Positions 25,123-32,255 of a DNA stretch of 32,255 nucleotides are shown piece by piece. Under the pieces are notes generated by a model. The model worked only from the letters and a program-made list of their open reading frames with translations. It was not told the origin of the DNA and made no database searches. The DNA is taken from the NCBI GenBank assembly GCA_023137175.1, contig JAGLPU010000003.1, positions 1-32,255 on the forward strand, given 5' to 3'. The DNA comes from Candidatus Parcubacteria bacterium (GTDB lineage: Bacteria > Patescibacteriota > Minisyncoccia > Minisyncoccales > JAGLPU01). A program made the position numbers and the translations under genes. The number at the start of each line of letters is the position of its first letter. The stretch's first letter is position 1.

Positions 25123-26096
25123 TTGCGATTATTTTTAAATAAAGTATTTTTTAACAATTCCAATCCCGCATGGAATAAAACAATAATACCGACCAAGGCA
25201 ATAGCAAGCTCTGCTCCCCTTATAATCATAGTAAAAGCAGCTGCTGTTCCTGTTTTTAGTCCAAAACTATTAAAAGCAAAAATTTGAACCAATTCATGGC
25301 TCCCTAAAGATGCGGGGATAGGGATCATTACAGCTAAATAAGAAAACCCGAGAATAGACAATGCTGGCAAAAACTTTATGCCCTCAACTAAAAACAATAT
25401 CAACAGCCAAGTCCTAAAAAGCATAACTCCTCCCCTAAGAAAAGAAAGAAAAAGCCCTCTCCACATAGGAATTTCTCTTGGTTTGAAATAATTGAAAATC
25501 TCCCTTTCCATCTCCAAAGCCTGGCCATTCTTTATTTTTAAAAGATTTTTTACTACGCTTTCCTTTTTAAAAGTTTTAAAATAGAAAAAAGATATCGTTA
25601 TGATAAAAAATAAAAATGTTGCGCCTAAAATTATTGCTAAGTTTCTTGGTGGCAGGCCTATTTTGAAAAGAAAAAAACCAAGGCCGAAAAAAATAACTAT
25701 TAAATTCACTGTCCATTCTAAAATTCTGTCTATGACCACTGAAGCCATTCCTTTGGACCAAGGAATGTCATTCTTTTTTTTGAGAAAATAGCTTCGAAAA
25801 ATCTCCCCTCCGAAAACTACCATAGGGAAAAGATACATCATGGAAAAACCAAGAAGGTAGGGCTTAAAGAGCTTTCTAAAAGGAATATTTGCTCCCTGAC
25901 TTTTTAAAATATCCTTCCACTTCCAAGTGCCAATTACGGCCATTAAAAGCGTCAGTCCCAAAATCAGAACACCTTGCCAGCCAGTGAAATCCAAGAAGCC
26001 CTCTTTAATTTGATCCCAGCCGACAACTTTGGTAGTTTCAATAAAAAGGCCGGATCCAATTAAAAGCAAAACTAGGAAAAGAATAATTTTCTTCAT
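25119..26096 (-). CDS. Lysylphosphatidylglycerol synthase TM region-like (UPF0104) flippase-like protein
   Basis: A 325-residue polytopic protein with about eight helices. Family blocks are PFRKLFKPYLLGFSMMYLFP, then FGGEIFRSYFLKKKNDIPWSKGMASVVIDRILEW, and the C-terminal MIPIPASLGSHELVQIFAF. Related domains in MprF flip or anchor lipids, and stand-alone copies are common but mostly unassigned. There is no synthase domain. It starts 27 bases after the DUF72 gene and overlaps the half-MFS gene by four bases. A role in membrane lipid or glycolipid handling is inference. Confidence 0.85.
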   Translation of the reverse strand: MKKIILFLVLLLIGSGLFIETTKVVGWDQIKEGFLDFTGWQGVLILGLTLLMAVIGTWKWKDILKSQGANIPFRKLFKPYLLGFSMMYLFPMVVFGGEIFRSYFLKKKNDIPWSKGMASVVIDRILEWTVNLIVIFFGLGFFLFKIGLPPRNLAIILGATFLFFIITISFFYFKTFKKESVVKNLLKIKNGQALEMEREIFNYFKPREIPMWRGLFLSFLRGGVMLFRTWLLILFLVEGIKFLPALSILGFSYLAVMIPIPASLGSHELVQIFAFNSFGLKTGTAAAFTMIIRGAELAIALVGIIVLFHAGLELLKNTLFKNNRK

Positions 26097-26123
26097 TGTT
26101 TTAAATTATACCCTATTTAAAAT

Positions 26124-26837
26124 TTATTCACAAAGTTTAATTAATTCTTTTGCATTACTAACGGCACGCCCTTGAGCGTCATTGTTAAAATAAACATAAA
26201 CATCCTTGTTTGTTTTAAGCCATTTCTTTATTTTTCCGGCCAGTTTTTTTAATTCTTCTTTTGTGTACTTTGAGGTAAATAAAACTTGCGAACCATGTTC
26301 CCTAAGATAAACAAAATCTGCTGTAACAGCTTCTATCTTCGGATAGGAGGGAGAATCAGCAATAACCCATGCAGAATTATATTTTTCCAACAAGCAATAA
26401 ATTTCTTTATCTGCCCAAGATTCGTGCCTAAATTCAAAAGCGCCTTTGGCAAACTTTAAAAAATCTTCCAATCTTGTTTTGTTTTCTGCCGTAGCCTTAA
26501 AGGAAGCTGGAAACTGGAATAAAATCGGTCCTAGTTTTTCTTTGAGATTCAGGGCATTTTTAACGAATTGCTGCCAAGCATCTTTTACATTCTTAAGCCT
26601 TTTAACATGGGTAATATAACGGGAAGCCTTAAGAGAAAATAAAAAACCCTTAGGGGTTTGTTGATGCCAATTGCTATAAGTTTGAGGTGAAGGCAAACGA
26701 TAAAAAGAATAATTTACTTCTGCAGTCTTAAATTGCTGGGAAAAATATTTCAGTCTGTCTTTATCGGGCAAGCCAGTTGGGTAAAAAATATCATTCCAGT
26801 GTTTATAGGCCCAGCCCGATGTTCCAATATAGAGCAT
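26124..26837 (-). CDS. DUF72 (YecE-like) family protein
   Basis: A 237-residue TIM-barrel-like protein of unknown biochemical role. The opening IGTSGWAYKHWNDIFYPTGL and the blocks TAEVNYSFYRLPSPQTYSNWHQQTPKGFLFSLKASRYITH, PILFQFPASF, FEFRHESW and VYVYFNNDAQGRAVSNA are the standard DUF72 motifs. Length is normal. Its ATG overlaps the tyrS stop by one base (TAATG), so it is translated behind tyrS. Confidence 0.92.
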   Translation of the reverse strand: MLYIGTSGWAYKHWNDIFYPTGLPDKDRLKYFSQQFKTAEVNYSFYRLPSPQTYSNWHQQTPKGFLFSLKASRYITHVKRLKNVKDAWQQFVKNALNLKEKLGPILFQFPASFKATAENKTRLEDFLKFAKGAFEFRHESWADKEIYCLLEKYNSAWVIADSPSYPKIEAVTADFVYLREHGSQVLFTSKYTKEELKKLAGKIKKWLKTNKDVYVYFNNDAQGRAVSNAKELIKLCE

Positions 26838-28012
26838 TAAACTCTTTGAATTTTTATAAATCTTCTTTTGCCGACTTGAACAATCATTCCTTCATGCAGC
26901 TCAATATCCTGCTTTGAATCTCCGCAAATCTTATCGTTGATCTTCACTCCTTTTTGGACAACCAATCTTCTCCCTTCTGATTTTGAAGAAGCTAATCCGG
27001 CTAGTTTCAACAAATCAAGAATATTAAGTTTGTCCTGAGAAATTTTTAAAGTCGGCATTTGTCCAGGAACCTTCTTTTCTTGAAAAACTCTGGCAAATTC
27101 TTTAGCCGCTTTTCCTGCCGCGCTTTCTCCATAATATAATCTGACAATTTCTTTAGCTAGTCTAACTTTGATGTCTCTGGGATTTTCTGTTCCTATTTTC
27201 TCTAAAGGCAACAGGGTGGCCATCTCAAAATATTGCGGCATTTGTTCGTCCTTCATCGACATTACTTTCCCATACATATCTTCCGGTTTATCAATAATAT
27301 TAATAACATTGCCCCAACTAGTTGACATTTTCCTGCCGTCCAGCCCGTCAAGCATCTTCAAGGTCATAATATCTTGAGGTTTCTGCTTAAGCATTTTTTG
27401 CATTTCCCGTCCAATCTCTAAATTGAATAGCTGGTCAGAACCTCCCAGCTCGACATCAGCTTTTATCGCCACTGAATCATAACCCTGGAATAAAGGATAA
27501 AATAATTCATGAAGGCCGATAGGCTTATTCTGGTCCCAGCGTTCTTTAAAATTTCTGCGCTGAATCATTTGTTGGGCGGTAAAACTCATAGCTAATTTAA
27601 TCAAATCTTCAATTCTTAATTTAGCCAGCCATTCACTATTATAGTGCAGCTCCACTTTATCCATATCCAAAATCTTGCCGATTTGTTTGGCATAATCTTT
27701 CATGTTTCTTTTAATTTCCTGACCGGTTAAAACAGGACGCAAAGATTGTTTATCAGAAGCATCGCCGATACGAGCTGTAAAATCGCCGATAATCAAAACA
27801 ATTTGGTGTCCCATCTCTTGGAACGCTCTCAACTTCCAAAGCTGAGAAGCCCGGCCTATATGAATTCTAGGCCCGGTAGGATCAATCCCGTGCTTAATCC
27901 TTAACTTTTTGCCCGACCTTAATTTTTCCGCAAGGCTGTCCTTAAGAGAAATTCCTTCCACTCCCCTTTCCAATAATTCTTTTATTTTTTCTAAATCAGT
28001 ATTAATTTTCAT
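26837..28012 (-). CDS. tyrS: Tyrosyl-tRNA synthetase
   Basis: A 391-residue class I synthetase with a C-terminal S4 RNA-binding domain (LLKLAGLASSKSEGRRLVVQKGVKIND). HGIDPTGPRIHIGRASQL contains HIGR at 51-54 instead of HIGH, and GRKMSTSWGNVI has KMSTS instead of KMSKS. LGGSDQLFNLEIGREMQK is the tyrosine-binding block with GGxDQ. The length and the S4 domain fit the TyrZ-like bacterial subgroup. It lies 28 bases after endonuclease Q. A tryptophanyl enzyme is excluded by the S4 domain and the GGSDQ block. Confidence 0.95.
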   Translation of the reverse strand: MKINTDLEKIKELLERGVEGISLKDSLAEKLRSGKKLRIKHGIDPTGPRIHIGRASQLWKLRAFQEMGHQIVLIIGDFTARIGDASDKQSLRPVLTGQEIKRNMKDYAKQIGKILDMDKVELHYNSEWLAKLRIEDLIKLAMSFTAQQMIQRRNFKERWDQNKPIGLHELFYPLFQGYDSVAIKADVELGGSDQLFNLEIGREMQKMLKQKPQDIMTLKMLDGLDGRKMSTSWGNVINIIDKPEDMYGKVMSMKDEQMPQYFEMATLLPLEKIGTENPRDIKVRLAKEIVRLYYGESAAGKAAKEFARVFQEKKVPGQMPTLKISQDKLNILDLLKLAGLASSKSEGRRLVVQKGVKINDKICGDSKQDIELHEGMIVQVGKRRFIKIQRV

Positions 28013-28040
28013 AGTAGTTTTATCCTAATACTTTTTAAAA

Positions 28041-29285
28041 TTAAAATAAAGCCTTTTGCTTAATGTGCTTTTCTCTTTCCGCCTCAGAAAAGATTTTTAT
28101 TTTTCCAAAAACTCCATCATAGCCAGGCTCAATACGTACTTTACCCTCTCTGACCCTTATGATTGCTTCTGCAATTTCCGGTAAAGTAAAGTTTTTTAGT
28201 TCTCCTAAAGGAATTTCCAATAAAATCTTGAATTCTGAGCCAAGATTTTTGATTAAATTTTGATACTCCTTATTTACTCCTTTAGTGTTTACTCCTAAAC
28301 CTAAAGATTCGGCAATTATTTCCGACAAAGGAACCAAGCTTTTAAAAGGTATCGCCCCTTTGGGCTTAAATCCTTTTTTTCTATCTGCCAAGTCTTCAAT
28401 CCTATTTAAAACTCCAATAACCAAAGATCTTCCGCAAACAGGACAAATATTGTTGTATTTTTTTGATTCTTGCGGCGTTAAGCAAATATCGCAATCTCTG
28501 TGCCCGTCATAATGATATTTTCCTTCTTCAGGATAAAATTCAATCGTGGAAACTAATTTAGTTTTTCCCGGCTCTCTTTTTATGGCACTGACAATTGACT
28601 TATAATTCATTTCGCCTTCAAAAATATTAGCTTCCCTTCCTATTTTCGGCAATGAATGAGCGTCTGAATTGCTGATTAAAGTCATTTTGTCTAAGTTTGA
28701 ATTCCTCCAGCTCATTGGAGGGTCCGAGGATAAACCGGTCTCGCCGGCAAAAATATATTTTGTGTAGTTTTCAAAACATTCTTCAATTGAATCAAATCCA
28801 GAGCGTGAACCAAAAAGAGAAAACCAGGGAGTATAAATATGGGCCGGAACAATCAAGCAATCTTCTGAAACATCAAGCGCAATCTTAGCCAGTTCCTTGG
28901 CATCAAGCCCCAGTATCGGCCGGCCGTCTGCTTTTAAATTCCCAATCTTGGCTAACTGACCATTGATCTTTTTAACAACCTCAAAACTTGGAGCAAAAAT
29001 CACAATATGAATTTTCCTGACTTTGCCTCCCTTAGAATAAATACAACTGATTTCAGTGGTAAGAATAAATCTGGTCTCGCTTCCATTCAACCTATATAGT
29101 CCCTGTTCGGCTGGTTCTAGTTTTTCCCTTAATTCCGCAAACCATTCAGGATGGGTAAAATCAGCGGCAGTCAAAACTTCTATCCCTTTGATTTTTGCCC
29201 ATTCGTCCATATGTTCCAAATCCATATTTTTGGAAGTCGCTCGGGAGTATTTGCTATGAAGATGGAAATCGCCAATAAATCGCAT
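28041..29285 (-). CDS. Endonuclease Q (PHP-domain DNA repair nuclease)
   Basis: A 414-residue protein. An N-terminal PHP domain opens GDFHLHSKYSRATSKNMD with metal ligands His8 and His10, and LISNSDAHSLPKIGREAN carries the later Asp-His ligands. A zinc finger lies at about 270-295 (DCDICLTPQESKKYNNICPVCGRSL, four cysteines). This order matches endonuclease Q of Thermococcales and Bacillus, which nicks 5' of deaminated bases (uracil, hypoxanthine, xanthine) and abasic sites. Length fits the family. It starts a transcription unit: the upstream gene ends in its own terminator only 36 bases before this ATG. It leads tyrS, DUF72 and probably the genes to 22790. Confidence 0.87.
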   Translation of the reverse strand: MRFIGDFHLHSKYSRATSKNMDLEHMDEWAKIKGIEVLTAADFTHPEWFAELREKLEPAEQGLYRLNGSETRFILTTEISCIYSKGGKVRKIHIVIFAPSFEVVKKINGQLAKIGNLKADGRPILGLDAKELAKIALDVSEDCLIVPAHIYTPWFSLFGSRSGFDSIEECFENYTKYIFAGETGLSSDPPMSWRNSNLDKMTLISNSDAHSLPKIGREANIFEGEMNYKSIVSAIKREPGKTKLVSTIEFYPEEGKYHYDGHRDCDICLTPQESKKYNNICPVCGRSLVIGVLNRIEDLADRKKGFKPKGAIPFKSLVPLSEIIAESLGLGVNTKGVNKEYQNLIKNLGSEFKILLEIPLGELKNFTLPEIAEAIIRVREGKVRIEPGYDGVFGKIKIFSEAEREKHIKQKALF

Positions 29286-29292
29286 ATATTTT

Positions 29293-29301
29293 ATTTTATC
29301 A
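29293..29301 (-). promoter_or_regulatory. Probable extended -10 of the endonuclease Q operon
   Basis: On the - strand TGA-TAAAAT (29301-29293) fits an extended -10, with seven bases before the ATG at 29285. The upstream terminator T-tract ends near 29321, leaving little room for any other promoter. Transcription would start at or next to the ATG, giving a leaderless or nearly leaderless message. Confidence 0.45.
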
Positions 29302-29320
29302 TTTTTTATTTAAAAAGCCT

Positions 29321-29344
29321 AAAAAAAGAGGGCTAATTGCCCTC
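29321..29344 (-). terminator. Intrinsic terminator containing a stop codon in its loop
   Basis: On the - strand GAGGGC, loop AATTA, GCCCTC is followed by seven T. The 6-bp GC-rich stem starts inside the last codons of the gene at 29333-29983, and its TAG stop spans the loop and stem (29335-29333). Confidence 0.88.
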
Positions 29345-29983
29345 AAGAATACATTTTTTGATTTCTTCCAGGTTGTTACCTTCTATATAATGATTTGGCT
29401 CCGGAAGCGTTCTGACTTCTCCAAAAGTCTCTATTTCTTCAACAATCTTCTTTGTATATTCTGTTCTCCCATCTTGCCGTATACGAAGCTTATTCTCTGG
29501 AGGAAGAAAGAAAATCATCTTAGTTCCGTTTTTCTTATGTTCCATAAGCCCATACCAAATTTTGTGCCAGAAGTTTTTGCTTTCCAATTCCGCAAACCCC
29601 GGAAAATGTACAGGATCTGCTAAAAACTGTGTCTCATTCTCTCTGTATACAACTGTCCCATGCCCAAATACCGGGGCATAGAAAATTATTGTGTCAAAAT
29701 TTAGTTCTTCTGACAATTGTGACACCACAGGTAGCCCATAGCTATATACAAAAGCGTTGCTTCTTGCTCTTAGCTTTTTCGCCTTTATAATTACTCTCGC
29801 CTCTTCAACGGCTTTGTCTAAATTCCATCCGATAAGAGATTTTTCAGCTATTACTTTCGCTAAATAATCAATAATATCAAAATTGATATTATTCTTATGT
29901 AGAAAAGGAAACAATCCTCCTAATCTTTTCTCTGGAGTTTCCATAGAAAACCCAGGAACCAAAACTAAATTTCTTTCTTGCAT
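29333..29983 (-). CDS. Alpha/beta-hydrolase-like protein, unassigned
   Basis: A 216-residue protein that I cannot place in a named family. It has the pattern of a small alpha/beta hydrolase: an early strand with an oxyanion-type turn (LVLVPGFS, 6-13), a nucleophile elbow VYSYG at 79-83 with Ser81, the strand DTIIFYAPVFGHG, the strand TKMIFFLPPENKL with acid candidate Glu163, and NHYIEGN with His198. A Ser-Glu-His triad is therefore plausible. No signal peptide is seen. It forms its own transcription unit with a good promoter at 30032-30059 and a terminator at its 3' end. Its ATG at 29983 overlaps an out-of-frame ATG at 29987, with GGTGGT just upstream. Confidence 0.6.
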   Translation of the reverse strand: MQERNLVLVPGFSMETPEKRLGGLFPFLHKNNINFDIIDYLAKVIAEKSLIGWNLDKAVEEARVIIKAKKLRARSNAFVYSYGLPVVSQLSEELNFDTIIFYAPVFGHGTVVYRENETQFLADPVHFPGFAELESKNFWHKIWYGLMEHKKNGTKMIFFLPPENKLRIRQDGRTEYTKKIVEEIETFGEVRTLPEPNHYIEGNNLEEIKKCILEGN

Positions 29984-30031
29984 TCATACCACCATCCATA
30001 TATATTTTAAAGTTGCAATGTTTGTATCTAA

Positions 30032-30059
30032 ACAATAGCACAAACAAACTATTTGTCAA
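30032..30059 (-). promoter_or_regulatory. Promoter of the alpha/beta-hydrolase-like gene
   Basis: On the - strand TTGACA (30059-30054), a 16-base spacer ending TGC, and TATTGT (30037-30032) form a consensus -35 with an extended -10. The start point would be about 30025, a 42-base leader. The element begins just after the permease stop codon at 30063. Confidence 0.75.
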
Positions 30060-30062
30060 TTT

Positions 30063-31091
30063 TTATTTCACCCAAAGAAAATAGAAAACCTCTAAACCAA
30101 TTCCTAAAATAAAAACCAAGCCGGCTAAATATATCAAAGGATTCATCGTTTGAGAGCGCTTCTGTCGCAAAAACTTCCGATAAAGAAAGATAATTATCAT
30201 TCCATCTATCCCAATAGTCAAGGCGCCAACAAAACCAATAATATCAATAAACTCTTTGAAACCGATTAAAAACAAACCTAAAGGAACAAAACAAGTAATA
30301 ACTCCGAAAAGAAAACCAAAGACAAGAGTTCCATTTCCAACCACATCAATAAACCCTCCCATTCCCGTTTTAGAAGTATTGGGTCCGGAGACTCCCAAAA
30401 CAATAATAATAAAAAGCAAATAAATAAAAACAGAAAGCAAGGTTCCCGTGGCGATAACTTTTTTAAGTTCTCTCTGCTTCCCTTTCAACATCTCTTTGAT
30501 TTCTGGAATAATAGACATTCCCCATAAGGAAAAAAGTATTACTCCGTAAGGAAGGGCAGCAAATTCCCAGTTTGTGTCGCTAAAATAATCTGTGTTGATA
30601 AAAGGGACCGCTCTAAAGGAAAATAAAGCCAAAATAGCGAAAAGAACCAGTGAAAGAACAAATTCTATTTGAGATATGCTTTTAATCCCCCTAAAAACAA
30701 AATAGGCTCCCAAACTAAAAAAAATTAAGGTATAAAGCAAGGAATCTCCGCCAAAAAAAGGAGAGAAAAAAAACTGGAGGAATTCTCCGCCCACAATCAG
30801 ATAAGCCAATAAGGATCCACATATTCCTATGCTACCTGTTAACAAAGTTACTCTTTTCCAAAAAGAACCAAAATATCTCCCCACATAACCAGGAAAACGA
30901 TGTTCTCCTTTGGTTGCCAAACAAATTTCAGCGAAAAGAAAATGGATCAAAACAGCAATCCCGGCCATTAACAGAAAATAGAACAAGACAATAGAAAAAC
31001 CTGTCTTATAAGCAACATAAGGCAGGCCGAAAATTCCCACTCCAATCACGGTACCGATAAAAACAGACAGCGCTTTTAAAAAATCGGACAT
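30063..31091 (-). CDS. Amino acid permease, aromatic amino acid (Trp/Tyr) type
   Basis: A 342-residue APC-superfamily transporter with about ten membrane helices. The N-terminus FIGTVIGVGIFGLPYVAYKTGF is the unwound helix 1 motif (G-x-G-I-F-x-L-P) seen in the tryptophan/tyrosine permease group. LPYGVILFSLWGMSIIPEIKEML matches the helix 6 region. It is shorter than the usual 400 residues, having lost about one to two C-terminal helices. It probably imports amino acids, which suits an organism with limited biosynthesis. It starts 8 bases after the small membrane protein gene. Exact substrate is inferred from family resemblance only. Confidence 0.82.
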   Translation of the reverse strand: MSDFLKALSVFIGTVIGVGIFGLPYVAYKTGFSIVLFYFLLMAGIAVLIHFLFAEICLATKGEHRFPGYVGRYFGSFWKRVTLLTGSIGICGSLLAYLIVGGEFLQFFFSPFFGGDSLLYTLIFFSLGAYFVFRGIKSISQIEFVLSLVLFAILALFSFRAVPFINTDYFSDTNWEFAALPYGVILFSLWGMSIIPEIKEMLKGKQRELKKVIATGTLLSVFIYLLFIIIVLGVSGPNTSKTGMGGFIDVVGNGTLVFGFLFGVITCFVPLGLFLIGFKEFIDIIGFVGALTIGIDGMIIIFLYRKFLRQKRSQTMNPLIYLAGLVFILGIGLEVFYFLWVK

Positions 31092-31099
31092 ATTACGCG

Positions 31100-31456
31100 C
31101 TAATTTTTAATCAGCTTAATGCCAATGCCTGATACATGAGTTCCGCCAAAAATCAAAATCGTGGCAAAAATTGACCAAGAAATCAAATTCATAAGCCGAG
31201 GAATAAAATCGCTTGGAAACATTTCCCCTATTTGCTCTTTCATTGTTTCCTCCATCTGGCTCTGGATATCCTCCATGCTGGTTGCGACACTCACTTCCCC
31301 ACCAGATTCCTCCACCACAGTTTCCGGAATTGTAAAAATCTCCGGCACTTCAGTTTTAGCGGTAAAAATATTATAACTGGAATAAAGGGCATAAAATATT
31401 ATTATTACACCGATAAATAATAAAAGAAAGCCAATAATTTTTGTTGTTGATTTCAT
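31100..31456 (-). CDS. Small two-helix membrane protein, unknown
   Basis: A 118-residue protein with a membrane helix at about 7-27 and another at about 91-110. Between them is an outside-facing acidic and Ser/Glu/Met-rich loop (about 35-85). I do not recognise a family. Its start overlaps the 96-residue gene by four bases (ATGA), and the permease follows 8 bases later, so these three are translated together and may form one membrane complex. Confidence 0.65.
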   Translation of the reverse strand: MKSTTKIIGFLLLFIGVIIIFYALYSSYNIFTAKTEVPEIFTIPETVVEESGGEVSVATSMEDIQSQMEETMKEQIGEMFPSDFIPRLMNLISWSIFATILIFGGTHVSGIGIKLIKN

Positions 31457-31743
31457 TTTTGAGGTTTTTTAATAATAATTTTGTAAAGATTCTCCAAAAA
31501 ATCACCGCCGGCATAACCGACAATAAAAGATAATGCCGGAGTAACTTCGCTTATTCCAAAATCAATTCCAGCTCCTTTCACGGCTACGGCACACAAAAGT
31601 CCGATTATGCCGGAAAGAAATACCATTGTAGAAAAATAAGGAAGGTTAAAGCCGACATTCTTATAGGAATATTGGTGTTTGATAAAACCCACCAAACCCC
31701 TGACCGCTCCTCCACCGAATCCGGCAATTAAAAAATAATACAT
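31453..31743 (-). CDS. Small glycine-rich membrane protein, unknown
   Basis: A 96-residue protein with about three membrane helices. The N-terminal helix is glycine-rich (IAGFGGGAVRGLVGFIKHQ), followed by a polar SYKNVGFNLPYF segment, a helix at about 38-57 and one at about 66-80, ending in a basic tail (KIIIKKPQK). No family is recognised. It overlaps the two-helix protein by four bases and starts 3 bases after the EF-Tu-domain-like gene. Confidence 0.62.
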   Translation of the reverse strand: MYYFLIAGFGGGAVRGLVGFIKHQYSYKNVGFNLPYFSTMVFLSGIIGLLCAVAVKGAGIDFGISEVTPALSFIVGYAGGDFLENLYKIIIKKPQK

Positions 31744-31746
31744 AAA

Positions 31747-32025
31747 TTATATTTTATAAACCTTATATCCTTCCCTAACTTTCTTTTTTACTTTTAAACC
31801 AATAGCAGCTTTGGCCTTTGCTTTGGCAATTTTTTCATGCTCTGATTCCATTGACTTTACCGGCTGTTTAAAATCAGTGTCTTCACCTCCGATAATGCGA
31901 ATTTCATCCCCTGCCTTTAATGGCTTAGAAAGCTTAATCACCGCTACTTTCACTTTGCTAAAATAATGGATAACTTTTCCAATAAGCTGTTTTTTATTAG
32001 GAAGGATTTCTTTTATTTTTGCCAT
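31747..32025 (-). CDS. EF-Tu domain II-like small protein (translation elongation factor-like)
   Basis: A 92-residue beta-barrel protein resembling domain II of translational GTPases: IGKVIHYFSKVKVAVIKLSKPLKAGDEIRIIGGEDTDF carries the V-x-x-Y(F)-x-x-x-x-V-A-x-I and L-K-x-G-D-x-I pattern, then PVKSMESEHEKIAKAKA and a final GLKVKKKVREGYKVYKI. Stand-alone copies occur in archaea and CPR bacteria, and a similar domain ends some U32 peptidases. There is no GTPase domain, so it is not itself an elongation factor. The role is unknown. It starts 5 bases after the SLOG gene. Confidence 0.8.
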   Translation of the reverse strand: MAKIKEILPNKKQLIGKVIHYFSKVKVAVIKLSKPLKAGDEIRIIGGEDTDFKQPVKSMESEHEKIAKAKAKAAIGLKVKKKVREGYKVYKI

Positions 32026-32030
32026 ATTGT

Positions 32031-32255
32031 CTAATCCTTGTTTTTTGCTTTTATTAAATTAACCAAACGCTTAACTAATCTTTGCGGATTTGTATCATAA
32101 ATAATCCTTTTTTTTCCTTTCAAGGGACCCGCTGTCACCATTCTTATCTTATCCGCTATTCCTCCTGAACCTTCTAATATCCCGATTGGCTTTTTGTCTT
32201 CAAAAGCAACGCTAAATTCATTTAAAGTGCCCATTCTTCCGCAAATAATAATTAC
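32031..32255 (-). CDS. SLOG/LOG-like (TIGR00725-type) nucleotide-binding protein, N-terminus beyond window
   Basis: The C-terminal 74 codons of a gene that enters from beyond the window edge. The visible part VIIICGRMGTLNEFSVAFEDKKPIG contains the GRxGTLxE signature of the SLOG fold that binds nucleotide ligands, followed by a Rossmann-type strand (PIGILEGSG) and a final helix. The ATG at 32234 lies inside the signature and is an internal methionine, because the frame continues seven codons to the edge without a stop. The family includes LOG phosphoribohydrolases and ligand-binding proteins of unknown role. It is the first visible gene of the - strand group ending at 30063. Confidence 0.75.
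   Translation of the reverse strand, partial: VIIICGRMGTLNEFSVAFEDKKPIGILEGSGGIADKIRMVTAGPLKGKKRIIYDTNPQRLVKRLVNLIKAKNKD

Overview
The window is AT-rich, densely packed bacterial DNA. Genes are separated by a few bases or overlap. Only five features lie on the + strand (smpB, ssrA, infC, rpmI, rplT); everything else is on the - strand. Small genes, stripped-down versions of universal proteins, archaeal-looking single genes (NadM-type NMN adenylyltransferase, endonuclease Q, an EF-Tu domain II-like protein) and many short membrane proteins suggest a Candidate Phyla Radiation / Patescibacteria genome, most likely Parcubacteria-like. This is inference, since no 16S rRNA gene is present. UGA is used as a stop codon in several genes (for example at ATGA overlaps), so the recoded UGA-Gly code of Gracilibacteria/SR1 does not apply.

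Layout. 1-2004: 3' part of a branched-chain aminotransferase, an archaeal-type NMN adenylyltransferase and a BadF/HgdC-type Fe-S ATPase. 2013-7954: complete F1Fo ATP synthase operon in canonical order (a, c, b, delta, alpha, gamma, beta, epsilon), driven by a perfect-consensus promoter at 8017-8045. 8047-10006: two paralogous three/four-cysteine proteins of the 2-hydroxyacyl-CoA dehydratase / DUF2229 superfamily, the expected partners of the BadF-type ATPase, directly behind metG. 11511-15893: AI-2E/PerM-type permease, M16 peptidase and two tandem 6-TM receptor-like paralogues. 15939-20652: surface-anchored Ig-like protein, recO, histidine phosphatase, argS. 20689-22780: divergent + strand island smpB-ssrA-infC-rpmI-rplT closed by a strong bidirectional terminator. 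22790-29285: Nudix hydrolase, dCache-HAMP sensor without output domain, half-size MFS protein, LPG-flippase-like protein, DUF72 protein, tyrS, endonuclease Q. 29333-29983: a separate transcription unit for an alpha/beta-hydrolase-like protein with its own promoter and terminator. 30063-32255: aromatic amino acid permease, two small membrane proteins, EF-Tu-domain-like protein and a truncated SLOG-family gene.

The most unusual content is the split ATP-dependent Fe-S redox system (activase plus two cysteine-bearing partners) wrapped around the ATP synthase operon, and a set of three receptor-like membrane proteins that share a C-terminal GRE-x-x-M signature but carry no kinase, cyclase or methyl-accepting output domain. 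Other points of note are a tmRNA starting one base after the smpB stop codon with an atypical tag end, an infC gene that must start on AUC, an ATP synthase with an altered alpha P-loop, altered c-ring glycine motif and shortened epsilon and delta subunits, and variant HIGH motifs in MetRS and TyrRS. Outside ssrA no gene-free stretch exceeds 300 bases; the longest is about 177 bases between ssrA and infC, which holds a probable promoter.
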